This document shows, piece after piece, positions 6,198-14,900 of a stretch of 33,719 bases of DNA. Location of the stretch: assembly GCF_009711265.1 (NCBI RefSeq), contig NZ_WMII01000028.1:1-33719 (forward strand), in the 5' to 3' direction. Position 1 is the stretch's first letter; every line of letters starts with the position of its first letter. The notes below the pieces were generated by a model. That model had not been told where the DNA came from. It searched no databases and saw only the letters and a program-made list of their open reading frames with translations. The position numbers were made by a program, and so were the translations under genes. The DNA comes from Paracoccus shanxieyensis (GTDB lineage Bacteria; Pseudomonadota; Alphaproteobacteria; Rhodobacterales; Rhodobacteraceae).

Positions 6198-8607
6198 AAA
6201 GCGTGTGTCCGTCCGCCTCGCCGCGGTCGGCGGACGGCAGGTGCGCGCCGAGCTGGAAGGTGTGGGCGAAGCCGGATCGCGTGGCTTCGGACGGCTGAGC
6301 CGGGAGATGGAAGCCGCGAACGCCCGGCTCGCCGCCTTCGCGCGGCGGGTGCGGGTGGCGGCCGCCGCCGCCGTGGCCGCCGCAGCCGCCGCGGGCGTGG
6401 CGATGATCCGCTCCGGCCTCCAGACAGTTGATGCACAGGCCAAGCTCGCGCAGTCGCTTGGCACGACCGTCGCCTCAATCCAGACCCTCGAGCGCGCGGG
6501 CGAACTGGCGGGCGTTTCGATGTCCGGGATCGAGCAGGCCACCAAGGATCTGACGCGTCGTCTCAGCCAGGCGGCGGCCGGGACCGGCCCCGCCGCCGAC
6601 GCGCTGGACCGGCTGGGGCTTTCGGCCAACGAGCTGATTGCTCTGCCGCTGGACCAGCGTGTGGGGGCGATCAACGCGGCCATCGAGAGCTTCGTGCCCG
6701 CCGCAGAACGCGCGGCCGTTGCGGGGCAGCTCTTCGGCGAGGAAGGCTCTATCGCCATGTCGCGGATCGACACCGCGACGCTGCGCCAGGCGACCGAGGA
6801 CGTGCGCGCCTTTGGGGTCGTGGTCTCCGAGCAGGACGCTGACCAGATCGAACGGACGAACGATGCGATCTCCCGGCTCGGGCTGATCTGGCTCGGTCTC
6901 TCGAACCAGCTCGCCGTCGCCGCGGCCCCTGCGCTCGAAGCCGTCGCCAACGCCATGGCGGCGGTCGCCAGCCGCACCGGCCCGCTCGGCATCGCGATCC
7001 GCGGGCTCTTCGACAACATCGGCCGCCTGACCACCTATGCCGCCACCTTCGCGGCCTTCCTCGCGGGCCGCTGGGTCGCCGGCATGGCCGCCGCGGCGCT
7101 CTCCATCCGTGGCCTCGCCACCGCTCTCGTCGTGCTAAGGGGCGCGTTGATCCGGACCGGCATCGGCGCGCTGATCGTGGGCGCAGGCGAGCTCGTCTAC
7201 CAGTTCACCCGGCTCGTGTCCGGCGCGGGCGGCTTTGGCGAGGCGATGTCGCTCCTGAAGGACTTGGCGGTCGAGGTCTGGGAGCGGATCAGGATGGGCG
7301 CGGCTGCGGCGGGCGCGGCCGCCACGGCGATGTTCTTCGACCTGAAGGCCGACGCCGCGTCGGGCATGCAGAGCGCCATCGAGAGCGTCGTGGCTTTTGG
7401 CAACACCGCCGCGAACACGTTCGAGGGGGCCTACGAGGCGATCAAGGCGATCTGGGGCTTGCTGCCCGCGGCCATCGGCGATCTGGCGTTCCAGGCGGCG
7501 AACAGCCTGGTCGACGGCGTCGAGGCGATGCTGAACGGCGTGGTCTCGCGCATCAACGGCTTCATCGGCGGCATCAATCAGGGGCTGGAAGCGCTCGGGT
7601 CCGAGCGCCGCATTTCGCTGGTGCCCGACCTCGACCTTGGCGAGATCGAGAACCGCTTCGAAGGGGCGGCAACGGCCGCGACGACGGCGGCGCAGGCGGC
7701 CTTCGACCGGGCCTTCGAGGACAACCCGCTGACCGCGCCCGATCTCGGCCTGACCGAGGCGGCAAACCGCGCGCTCGAGTCCGCGAACCTGTATCGCGGG
7801 GCCGCGCGAGATCTGGCCGAGGAGGCCCGCGCGCCCCTCGAAAGCTGGCAGGCCCTGCGGGATGCCGTGCGCGGCACCGATGAGGCGAGCGCGGATGCGC
7901 TGACCGAGGCCACGGGTGCTGCCGAGCGGCTGGAGACGGCGCTCGGCGATGCCGGACGCGCCGCGACGGATGCAGGCGCGGCGGCCGGAGCTGCCGCCGC
8001 TGCGGCGGAGCCCGCGACCGAGGCCGCCGTCACCGGCTGGCAGGCCGTCACGGCGGCGCTGTCGGATTACGCCAGCAAGGCGCGTGAGATCGGCGGCGAC
8101 ATCGGCCAGAGCCTCGTCGGCGCCTTCCAGTCGGCCGAGAACGCGGTGGGCCAGTTCGTGAAGACCGGCAAGCTCGACTTCCGCGACCTCGTCACCTCGC
8201 TGCTGGCCGATCTCGCCCAGCTGGCGGCGCGACGCTTCATCCTCGGGCCGATCGCCAATGCGCTCTCCGGCGTCTTCTCCGGGGCGGGCGGCATCTTCGC
8301 CAACGTCCTGCATGCGGGCGGGATGGTCGGATCGGCTGGACCCTCGCGGATGGTCCCGGCCATGGCCTTCGCCGCCGCGCCGCGGATGCATGGTGGCGGC
8401 ATGGCCGGGCTTCGTCACGACGAGGTGCCCGCGATCCTGCAGCGCGGGGAACGCGTGCTGTCGCGGCGGGAGGCACAGAGCTACGGCGCGGGCGGCGGGG
8501 TCAACGTGACCATCATGGCCCGCGACGCCGAGAGCTTCCGGCAATCGCGAACGCAGGTCGCCGCGGATATCGCCCGCGCCGTGTCGCTCGGTCGGAGGGG
8601 CATGTGA
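6190..8607 (+). CDS. Phage tail tape measure protein
   Basis: This 805-residue protein is Ala-rich and mostly helical. It starts MAEKRVSVRLAAVGG, with an Ala-rich hydrophobic stretch at about residues 55-75 and further hydrophobic helices near 275-330. The C-terminus holds LRHDEVPAILQRGERVLSRREA, which is typical of lambda-type tape measure C-terminal domains. Tape measure length sets tail length; at about 1.5 angstrom per residue this suggests a tail near 120 nm, a rough inference. The ATG overlaps the T-frame stop and its own stop overlaps the next start. Confidence 0.9.
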   Translation: MAEKRVSVRLAAVGGRQVRAELEGVGEAGSRGFGRLSREMEAANARLAAFARRVRVAAAAAVAAAAAAGVAMIRSGLQTVDAQAKLAQSLGTTVASIQTLERAGELAGVSMSGIEQATKDLTRRLSQAAAGTGPAADALDRLGLSANELIALPLDQRVGAINAAIESFVPAAERAAVAGQLFGEEGSIAMSRIDTATLRQATEDVRAFGVVVSEQDADQIERTNDAISRLGLIWLGLSNQLAVAAAPALEAVANAMAAVASRTGPLGIAIRGLFDNIGRLTTYAATFAAFLAGRWVAGMAAAALSIRGLATALVVLRGALIRTGIGALIVGAGELVYQFTRLVSGAGGFGEAMSLLKDLAVEVWERIRMGAAAAGAAATAMFFDLKADAASGMQSAIESVVAFGNTAANTFEGAYEAIKAIWGLLPAAIGDLAFQAANSLVDGVEAMLNGVVSRINGFIGGINQGLEALGSERRISLVPDLDLGEIENRFEGAATAATTAAQAAFDRAFEDNPLTAPDLGLTEAANRALESANLYRGAARDLAEEARAPLESWQALRDAVRGTDEASADALTEATGAAERLETALGDAGRAATDAGAAAGAAAAAAEPATEAAVTGWQAVTAALSDYASKAREIGGDIGQSLVGAFQSAENAVGQFVKTGKLDFRDLVTSLLADLAQLAARRFILGPIANALSGVFSGAGGIFANVLHAGGMVGSAGPSRMVPAMAFAAAPRMHGGGMAGLRHDEVPAILQRGERVLSRREAQSYGAGGGVNVTIMARDAESFRQSRTQVAADIARAVSLGRRGM

Positions 8608-9233
8608 TGGCGTTTCACGAGGTCCGGTTTCCCGACAACATCAGCCGCGGCGCGCGCGGCGGGCCGGAACGGCGAACCCAGATCGTCGAGCTCGCCTCGG
8701 GCGACGAGGAGAGGAACGCCAGCTGGGCCAATTCGCGCCGCCGTTACGATGTGGCCTACGGCATCCGCCGCGCCGACGATCTGGCGGCGGTGGTCGCGTT
8801 CTTCGAGGCACGGAACGGGCGGCTGCACGGTTTCCGCTTCAAGGACTGGGGCGACCACAAGTCCTGCCTGCCCTCGGGCACGCCATCGCCAACCGACCAG
8901 GCGATCGGCACCGGCGACGGCGCGACGACCGCCTTCCAGCTGGTGAAGCACTACGTCTCGGGCAGCCAGACATGGGTGCGGACCATCGCCAAGCCGGTCG
9001 TGGGCTCGGTCACCATCGCCCTGAATGGCGTGCCGCAAGGGTCCGGCTGGTCCGTCGATACCACGACCGGCGTCATTACCTTCACCACCGCGCCGGGCCT
9101 AAGCGTCGCGATCACGGCGGGCTTCGAGTTCGATGTCCCGGTCCGCTTCGACACGGACGTGCTCGACGTGACGCTCGACCTCGAGCGGCTGGGCTCCATC
9201 ACCTCCATCCCGCTTCTGGAGATCCGACGATGA
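8607..9233 (+). CDS. DUF2460 tail protein (GTA gp12-like)
   Basis: This 208-residue protein starts at the ATG at 8607, with a possible GTG one codon earlier. The opening MAFHEVRFPDNISRGARGGPERRTQIVEL and the motif GFRFKDWGDHKS are characteristic of the DUF2460 family (TIGR02217). That family includes gp12 of the Rhodobacter gene transfer agent, a distal tail protein. The C-terminus ends LGSITSIPLLEIRR, also typical. It follows the tape measure directly, as in the GTA. In the GTA the next gene would be gp13; here a lysis block intervenes. Confidence 0.88.
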   Translation: MAFHEVRFPDNISRGARGGPERRTQIVELASGDEERNASWANSRRRYDVAYGIRRADDLAAVVAFFEARNGRLHGFRFKDWGDHKSCLPSGTPSPTDQAIGTGDGATTAFQLVKHYVSGSQTWVRTIAKPVVGSVTIALNGVPQGSGWSVDTTTGVITFTTAPGLSVAITAGFEFDVPVRFDTDVLDVTLDLERLGSITSIPLLEIRR

Positions 9234-9580
9234 ACGACGAAACCGGATTTCTGGCGGCTGCCCTGAAGGAACTGCTCGCCTCCACCGCCGTGATCCTCGC
9301 TGCCTGGGGCGCGCTCGGGGGAGCGACAAATGCGCTGACGACGAAGATGCGGCTGCGCGACGCGCTGCGCCACATCCTGCTTGGCGGTCTGATCGCGGCC
9401 GGGATGGGGAGCCTGTCGATGGCGATCATCACCCGTTGGCTCGGCCTGCCGCCCGAGGCGATCCCGGCCGGGGGCGCGGCGGGTTCGGCCGCCTATCTGG
9501 TCGGCGTCTTCGGACCAGCCTTCATCGAGGTGCTGCTCGCCCGCCTGCGCCATGCCGGGAAAGGCGATGGCGATGCATGA
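9230..9580 (+). CDS. Holin candidate, three transmembrane helices
   Basis: This 116-residue membrane protein starts at the ATG at 9230, which overlaps the previous stop (ATGA). Three hydrophobic segments are visible at about residues 15-36, 46-70 and 80-104, separated by short charged loops (TKMRLRDALRH) and followed by a charged tail ending GKGDGDA. Size, topology and position just upstream of a lysozyme fit a class I holin, which would open the inner membrane to release the endolysin. I do not recognise a named holin family, so this is inference from topology and context. Confidence 0.55.
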   Translation: MNDETGFLAAALKELLASTAVILAAWGALGGATNALTTKMRLRDALRHILLGGLIAAGMGSLSMAIITRWLGLPPEAIPAGGAAGSAAYLVGVFGPAFIEVLLARLRHAGKGDGDA

Positions 9581-9704
9581 CCTTCTCCGCCTTGCGCGCT
9601 CCCTGCGCTGCGACCCGGCCGATCCCGGCCAGGCCTTCCGACACCGCCTGGGCGTCGGCATCGCGATCGCCGCGCTGATCCTGATCCTCTCGCTTCTGGG
9701 GTGA
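9573..9704 (+). CDS. Small single-TM protein in the lysis block
   Basis: This is a 43-residue ORF reading MHDLLRLARSLRCDPADPGQ, then a basic segment (FRHRLG) and one transmembrane helix (VGIAIAALILILSLLG) ending at the C-terminus. The ATG at 9573 has an AAGG element 8 bases upstream; an in-frame ATG at 9567 is also possible. It overlaps the end of the holin candidate and lies 5 bp before the lysozyme start. It could be an antiholin, a pinholin-like peptide or a spanin-like partner. The dense packing and clear TM segment support a real gene, but no family was recognised. Confidence 0.55.
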   Translation: MHDLLRLARSLRCDPADPGQAFRHRLGVGIAIAALILILSLLG

Positions 9705-9709
9705 CTTCC

Positions 9710-10378
9710 ATGCGCATGACTGACCGGGGGCTGCTGGCCCTCGTCCGGCACGAAGGCATCGTGCCCGGACCCTATCTCGATGTCAAAAACGTCTGGACCT
9801 TCGGCATCGGCCACACCGCTGCCGCCGGTCCGCCCGATCCGGCACGGTTGCCGCGCGGCATGCCTGCTGATCTCGATGCAGGGATCCGCGAGGCGTTCCT
9901 GCTCTTCCGCAGCGACATCGTGGCATACGAGGCCGAGGTGCTGCGCGCGGTGAAGGTACCGGTGGAACCGCACGAGTTCGATGCACTGGTGTCGTTCCAC
10001 TACAACACCGGCGGCATCGCGAAAGCTTCGCTGACCCGCCACCTGAACGCGGGCAACCGCGCCGCCGCCGCGCAAGCCTTCATGGGGTGGCTCCGGCCCG
10101 CCGCGATCCGCTCACGGCGCGAGGCCGAACGCGATCTGTTCCGCGATGGCCGCTATCCGACCGGCACCATCCCGGTCTGGGCGGTGGATCGCAACGGCCG
10201 GGTCGATTTCTCGCGGCCGGTCCGACGGCTGACCGAGACCGAGGCGCTGGCATTGCTGCGCCCGGCGAGCCAGCCGGTGCCGCCGCCCCTGCCAATACCG
10301 GTGCCAAACCAATCGCCTGGCACCCGGTCGTGGTGGCAGCAGCTGATGGAATTTTTCACAGGAAAGGCAACATCATGA
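9710..10378 (+). CDS. Phage endolysin, T4-type lysozyme (GH24)
   Basis: This protein of 222 residues hydrolyses peptidoglycan glycan strands. E15, D24 and T30 (RHEG, YLD, VWTFGIGHT) keep the E-x8-D-x5-T catalytic spacing of T4 lysozyme. The helical core includes ALVSFHYNTGG and a conserved SRREAERDLF. No signal peptide is seen, so export should need a holin. A Pro-rich linker at about 190-205 leads to a short amphipathic tail (SWWQQLMEFFTG). The start at 9710 follows the 43-residue ORF; ATG 9716 is an alternative. The stop overlaps the next ATG. Confidence 0.88.
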   Translation: MRMTDRGLLALVRHEGIVPGPYLDVKNVWTFGIGHTAAAGPPDPARLPRGMPADLDAGIREAFLLFRSDIVAYEAEVLRAVKVPVEPHEFDALVSFHYNTGGIAKASLTRHLNAGNRAAAAQAFMGWLRPAAIRSRREAERDLFRDGRYPTGTIPVWAVDRNGRVDFSRPVRRLTETEALALLRPASQPVPPPLPIPVPNQSPGTRSWWQQLMEFFTGKATS

Positions 10379-10584
10379 ACTGGAACCTCGCACGTGGGCT
10401 GGTCTATCTGGCCTGTCTTGCCGCCTCCGGGCTGGCCATGGCCGGGCTGGCGGATTTCGATCTGGTGACGGGCAGCTTCGATCTGCGCCCGTTCAACCTC
10501 TACGCCCTGACCGGCGCGGCGGGCGGTGTCGTGTCCTCGGCGCTGGCCTCGGTCGCCCTGTGGCGCGGCTGGGGGCGGAAGTGA
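10375..10584 (+). CDS. Small two-TM protein next to endolysin, possible second holin
   Basis: This 69-residue protein starts at an ATG overlapping the lysozyme stop, with a GGAAAGG-type ribosome site. Two hydrophobic segments are visible (about 5-25 and 40-62) around a loop with DFDLVTGSFDLRPF, and the C-terminus is basic (WRGWGRK). Two-TM proteins beside endolysins are often class II holins or antiholins. With a three-TM candidate upstream, the two may form a holin/antiholin pair. This is inference from topology and location. Confidence 0.55.
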   Translation: MNWNLARGLVYLACLAASGLAMAGLADFDLVTGSFDLRPFNLYALTGAAGGVVSSALASVALWRGWGRK

Positions 10585-11465
10585 AGGCCCTCCAGCCCGC
10601 GCTGCAGTCCCATCTCGACGAGGGCACGACGACGCTGGCCTGGTGCTGGCGGATTGTGCGGGCCGATGGGGTGACGCTCGGCTTCACCGATCACGACCGG
10701 ACCCTGACGTTCGACGGCACCGATTTCGAGCCGGAAAGCGGTTTTGCCGCCTCCGAAGTGCGGTCTGGCTCGGATCTTTCCGTCGACGCGCAGGACGCCC
10801 AAGGCGTGCTGTCCTCCGACCGGATCACCGAGACCGATATCCTCGACGGCCGCTGGGACAATGCAGCGGTCGAGGTCTGGCGGGTGAACTGGGCCGCGAC
10901 CTCCCAGCGCCTGCTGATGCGGCGCGGGGCCATCGGTCAGATCCGGCGTGGGCGGCTGGCCTTCGTGGCTGAAGTGCGCAGCCTGGCCCATGTCCTTGGC
11001 CAGACCGTCGGGCGAACGTTTCAGGCGAGTTGCGACGCCACGCTTGGCGATGCGCGCTGCGGGGTCGATCTCGAGGCATCACCGTTCAAGGGCACCGGTG
11101 CGATCATCGATGTGCTGCGCGACCGTGCCTTCACTGCCTCTGGGCTTGGCGGTTTCACCTCCGGCTGGTTCACTTTCGGCACTCTCGACTGGACCAGCGG
11201 GGCCAATGCCGGGCGGCGGGCCGAGGTGTTGGCGCATGACCTCGTCGACGGCGTCGCCATCCTGACCCTGTTGGAAGCCCCGGTGCGTGCCATCGCCGGG
11301 ACGGACACCTTCACGATCCACGCTGGGTGCGACAAGCGCATCACGACCTGCGGCACGAAGTTCGCCAATGTTGCCAACTTCCGGGGCTTCCCCAACATCC
11401 CCGGCCAGGATGCTGTCCTGCGCTATGCCACCACTGACGGCGGCCACGAGGGGGCTGTGCTGTGA
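10581..11465 (+). CDS. DUF2163 tail protein (GTA gp13-like)
   Basis: This 294-residue protein starts at a GTG overlapping the previous TGA (GTGA). It opens KALQPALQSHLDEGTTTLAWCWRI and holds LGFTDHDRTLTFDGTDFEPESGF. That block is typical of the DUF2163 family (TIGR02218) to which RcGTA gp13 belongs. A Cys-containing C-terminal block (CDATLGDARCGVDL, then GCDKRITTCGTKFANVANFRGFP) is also characteristic and probably binds metal in the distal tail hub, as reported for the GTA. The next gene again overlaps by GTGA, the order gp13-gp14-gp15 being kept. Confidence 0.9.
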   Translation: MKALQPALQSHLDEGTTTLAWCWRIVRADGVTLGFTDHDRTLTFDGTDFEPESGFAASEVRSGSDLSVDAQDAQGVLSSDRITETDILDGRWDNAAVEVWRVNWAATSQRLLMRRGAIGQIRRGRLAFVAEVRSLAHVLGQTVGRTFQASCDATLGDARCGVDLEASPFKGTGAIIDVLRDRAFTASGLGGFTSGWFTFGTLDWTSGANAGRRAEVLAHDLVDGVAILTLLEAPVRAIAGTDTFTIHAGCDKRITTCGTKFANVANFRGFPNIPGQDAVLRYATTDGGHEGAVL

Positions 11466-11896
11466 CACCGGCCGATCCCTACACGGTCATCACCGTCGCG
11501 CGGTCCTGGCTGGGAACGCCATATCACGATCAGGCCAGCCTCAAGGGCGTCGGCTGTGACTGCCTCGGCCTCGCGCGCGGTGTCTGGCGCGAGGTGGTCG
11601 GGCCCGAGCCCTTCCCGATCCCGCCTTACAGCCGGGACTGGGGCGAGAGCGGCCCGCGTGAGGTGCTGGCCGAGGGAGCGCGCCGCATGATGGAGGAAAT
11701 CACACCCGTCGATGCCCCTCCCGGCGCGCTGATCCTGTTTCGCATGATGCCGCGCGCCGTCGCCAAGCATGTCGGCATCCTCACCAGGCCCGACACCTTC
11801 CTCCATGCCTACGAGCGGCTCGGCGTGATCGAGGAACCGCTGACCCCGACGTGGCGACGCCGCATCGCCTTCGCCTTCCTCTTTCCCCAACGCTGA
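11462..11896 (+). CDS. NlpC/P60 tail peptidase (GTA gp14-like)
   Basis: This is a 144-residue cell-wall peptidase of the NlpC/P60 fold, found at the tail tip of GTA-like particles (TIGR02219). The nucleophile is C34 in GCDCLGL and the catalytic His is H103 in AKHVGI; H115 in FLHAY is also near. It would cut peptide cross-links during DNA entry, distinct from the lysozyme used for lysis. It starts at a GTG overlapping the stop of the DUF2163 gene. Confidence 0.9.
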   Translation: MTPADPYTVITVARSWLGTPYHDQASLKGVGCDCLGLARGVWREVVGPEPFPIPPYSRDWGESGPREVLAEGARRMMEEITPVDAPPGALILFRMMPRAVAKHVGILTRPDTFLHAYERLGVIEEPLTPTWRRRIAFAFLFPQR

Positions 11897-11904
11897 GAGT
11901 TTCC

Positions 11905-14900
11905 ATGGCCACCCTTGTCCTCGGCGCTGTCGGCACTGCCATCGGCGGGGCCTTTGGTGGCGCGATTCTCGGCTTTTCCGGCGCGGCCATTGGTGGCTTC
12001 ATCGGCTCGACGGTGGGTTCGGTGGTCGACAGCTGGATCGTGTCCTCACTGGCCCCCGCCCAGCGGATCGAGGGCGCGCGGCTCGACACGCTGCGCATCA
12101 CCTCGGCCACCGAAGGGGCGGTGATCCCGCGGCTTTACGGCCGGATGCGCATCGGCGGCAACATCATCTGGGCCACCGATTTCCGCGAGGAGACCAAGAC
12201 CACCACGCAGGGCGGTGGCAAAGGCGGTGGGGGAGGCAAGGTCAAGACCACCGAATACCTCTACTATGCCAGCTTCGCCGTAGCACTTTGCGAGGGTCCG
12301 ATCACCGGCATCGGCCGCATCTGGGCCGACGGCAAGGCGATGGACATGACTGGCGTGACCTGGCGCTGGTATCCCGGCAACGAGGTACAAACGGCCGATC
12401 CCTTCATCGCCGCCAAGATGGGCGCGGCCAATACGCCCGCCTATCGTGGCACGGCCTATGTCGTGTTCGAGGATCTGGCGCTGGCGACCTTCGGCAACCG
12501 CTTGCCGCAGCTGTCCTTCGAGGTCTTCCGCCCGCTGGCTGACCCCGACACCGCCGAGGGTTTGGTGAAGGCCGTCACCCTGATCCCGGCCTCGGGCGAG
12601 TTCACCTATGCCACCGAGGCCATCTGCAAGGGCAGCGGTGGTGCCACGGTCGCCGAGAACCTGAACGCGCTGCCCGACCAGCCCGACATCGTGGTGGCGC
12701 TGGACCGGCTGCAGGCCATGGCCCCGGCGGTCGAAAGCGTCAGCCTCGTCGTGGCCTGGTTCGGCAACGATCTGCGTGCGGGCAACTGTACGATCAAGCC
12801 CGGCGTCGAAGTGGCGGCCAAGGTCACCAGCCCCGAGGTCTGGACCGTCAACGGCGTGGCGCGGGCCAATGCGCATCTGGTCAGCCGCGACGCCGAGGAC
12901 CGGCCGGTCTATGGCGGCACTCCTGCCGACTTTGCGGTGGTGCAGGCGATCCGCGAGATGAAGGCGCGCGGGCTGCGGGTAGCCTTCTATCCGTTCCTCC
13001 TGATGGATGTGCCGCCCGGCAACACGCTGCCGAACCCATACAGCGCGAATTCCGCCACACCCGGCCAGCCTTCCTTCCCTTGGCGCGGCCGGATCACCTG
13101 CTCCCCGGCGGCAGGCTTCGCAGGGACCGCCGACAAGACCGCCGCAGCGTCCACGCAGGTCTCCAGCTTCTTCGGTGCTGCCACCCCGGCGCAGTTCGCG
13201 GAGTCGGGCGACACCGTCAGCTGGACCGGCCCCTCCAGCGACTGGGGGCTGCGCCGGATGATCCTGCACTACGCCCATCTCTGCGCGGTCGCCGGCGGGG
13301 TCGATGCATTCCTGATCGGCACCGAGATGCGCGGTCTGACCACGATCCGGTCGAGCGCCAGCGCCTATCCGGCCGTCACGGCCTTCAAGGCGCTGGCGGC
13401 CGAGGTGAAGGCGATCCTCGGGCCGGGCACCAAGGTGGGCTATGCCGCCGACTGGTCGGAATACTTCGGCCACCATCCGCAGGACGGCAGCGGCGACGTC
13501 TATTTCCACCTCGACCCGCTCTGGTCGGACACCAACATCGACTTCGTCGGCATCGACAACTACCTGCCGCTCTCGGACTGGCGCGATGGTTTCGACCATG
13601 CCGATGCGCTTGAAGGCTGGGCCGCGATCTACGACCGCGCCTACCTGCAATCGAACATCGCGGGCGGCGAGGGCTTTGACTGGTTCTATGCCAGCGCTGC
13701 CGACCGGTCTGCGCAGATCCGCATGCCGATCTCCGATGGCGCGGCAGGCAAACCGTGGGTGTTTCGCCCCAAGGATATCCGCGCATGGTGGACGAACCCG
13801 CATTTCAACCGGCCGGGCGGGGTGGAAAGCGGCACGCCCACCGCATGGGTACCGCAGTCCAAGCCGGTCTGGTTCACGGAATTGGGCTGCCCGGCCATCG
13901 ACCGGGGCACCAACCAGCCGAACGTTTTCTTTGATCCCAAGTCGTCCGAGAGCTTCACGCCCTTCTTCTCACGCGGCTGGCGCGATGATGCCATCCAGCG
14001 CGCCTATCTCGAGGCAAGCTATCTCTGGTGGGACCAAGGGGCGAACAACCCGACCTCATCCGTCTACGGTGGCCGGATGGTCCATGTTCCCGAATGTGCG
14101 GCGTGGACCTGGGACGCGCGGCCCTATCCGTTCTTCCCCGAACTGACCGGGATCTGGACAGACGGCCCCAACTGGCGGCTCGGGCACTGGCTGACCGGCA
14201 GGCTCGGCGCGGTGTCTCTGGCCGCCCTCGTGCGCCACCTCTGCCTCTGCGCCGGGCTGGCGGAAGACCTGATCGACGTTTCCGGCCTCTGGGGCGCGGT
14301 CGAGGGCTATGTGATCGGCGCGCTGGAAAGCCCGCGCGCATCGATTTCCACGCTGACCCGCCACTTCGGCTTCGATGCCATCGAGACCGAAGGCGTGATC
14401 CGTTTTGTCATGCGTGGCCGCGCCTCGGTCGTCACACTGGCCATCGACGATCTGGTGGCCAGTCGTGAGGGTGAGGCTTTTGAGCTGACCCGTGGCCAGG
14501 AAACCGAACTGCCGCAGGCACTGAAGTGGCAGGTCGCGCGGGCGGATGAGGATTATGACGCCGCGCTGGTGGAAGCGCGACGGATCACCGTCGACACCAC
14601 CCGCATCGCCTCGGAAAGCTTCCCGATGGCGATCCCGCCCGAGGAGGCGGAACGCCGGTGCCGCCGCGCGCTGATGGAAGCCTGGATCGGCCGGGAAAGC
14701 GCGACCTTCCGCCTGCCGCCCTCGCGCCTTGCCCTCGACCCTGCCGACGTGATCCGGCTGGCGCATGACGGCCGCGAGGTGGAATTCCGGCTCGTCTCGG
14801 TCGCCGATGCCGAGGCGCGCGGGATCGAGGCGGTCCGTCAGGATCGGGCCGCCTACGACCTGCCGCCCGGCGATCCGCGTCCGGCCTCGCTTGCCAGCCC

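Noticed and set aside
12046..13803. Minus-strand frame of 585 residues inside the tail hub gene
   Set aside because: It is fully covered by the GTA gp15-like gene, whose TIM-barrel motifs are clear. The antisense frame is Arg/Gly/Asp-rich without domains.
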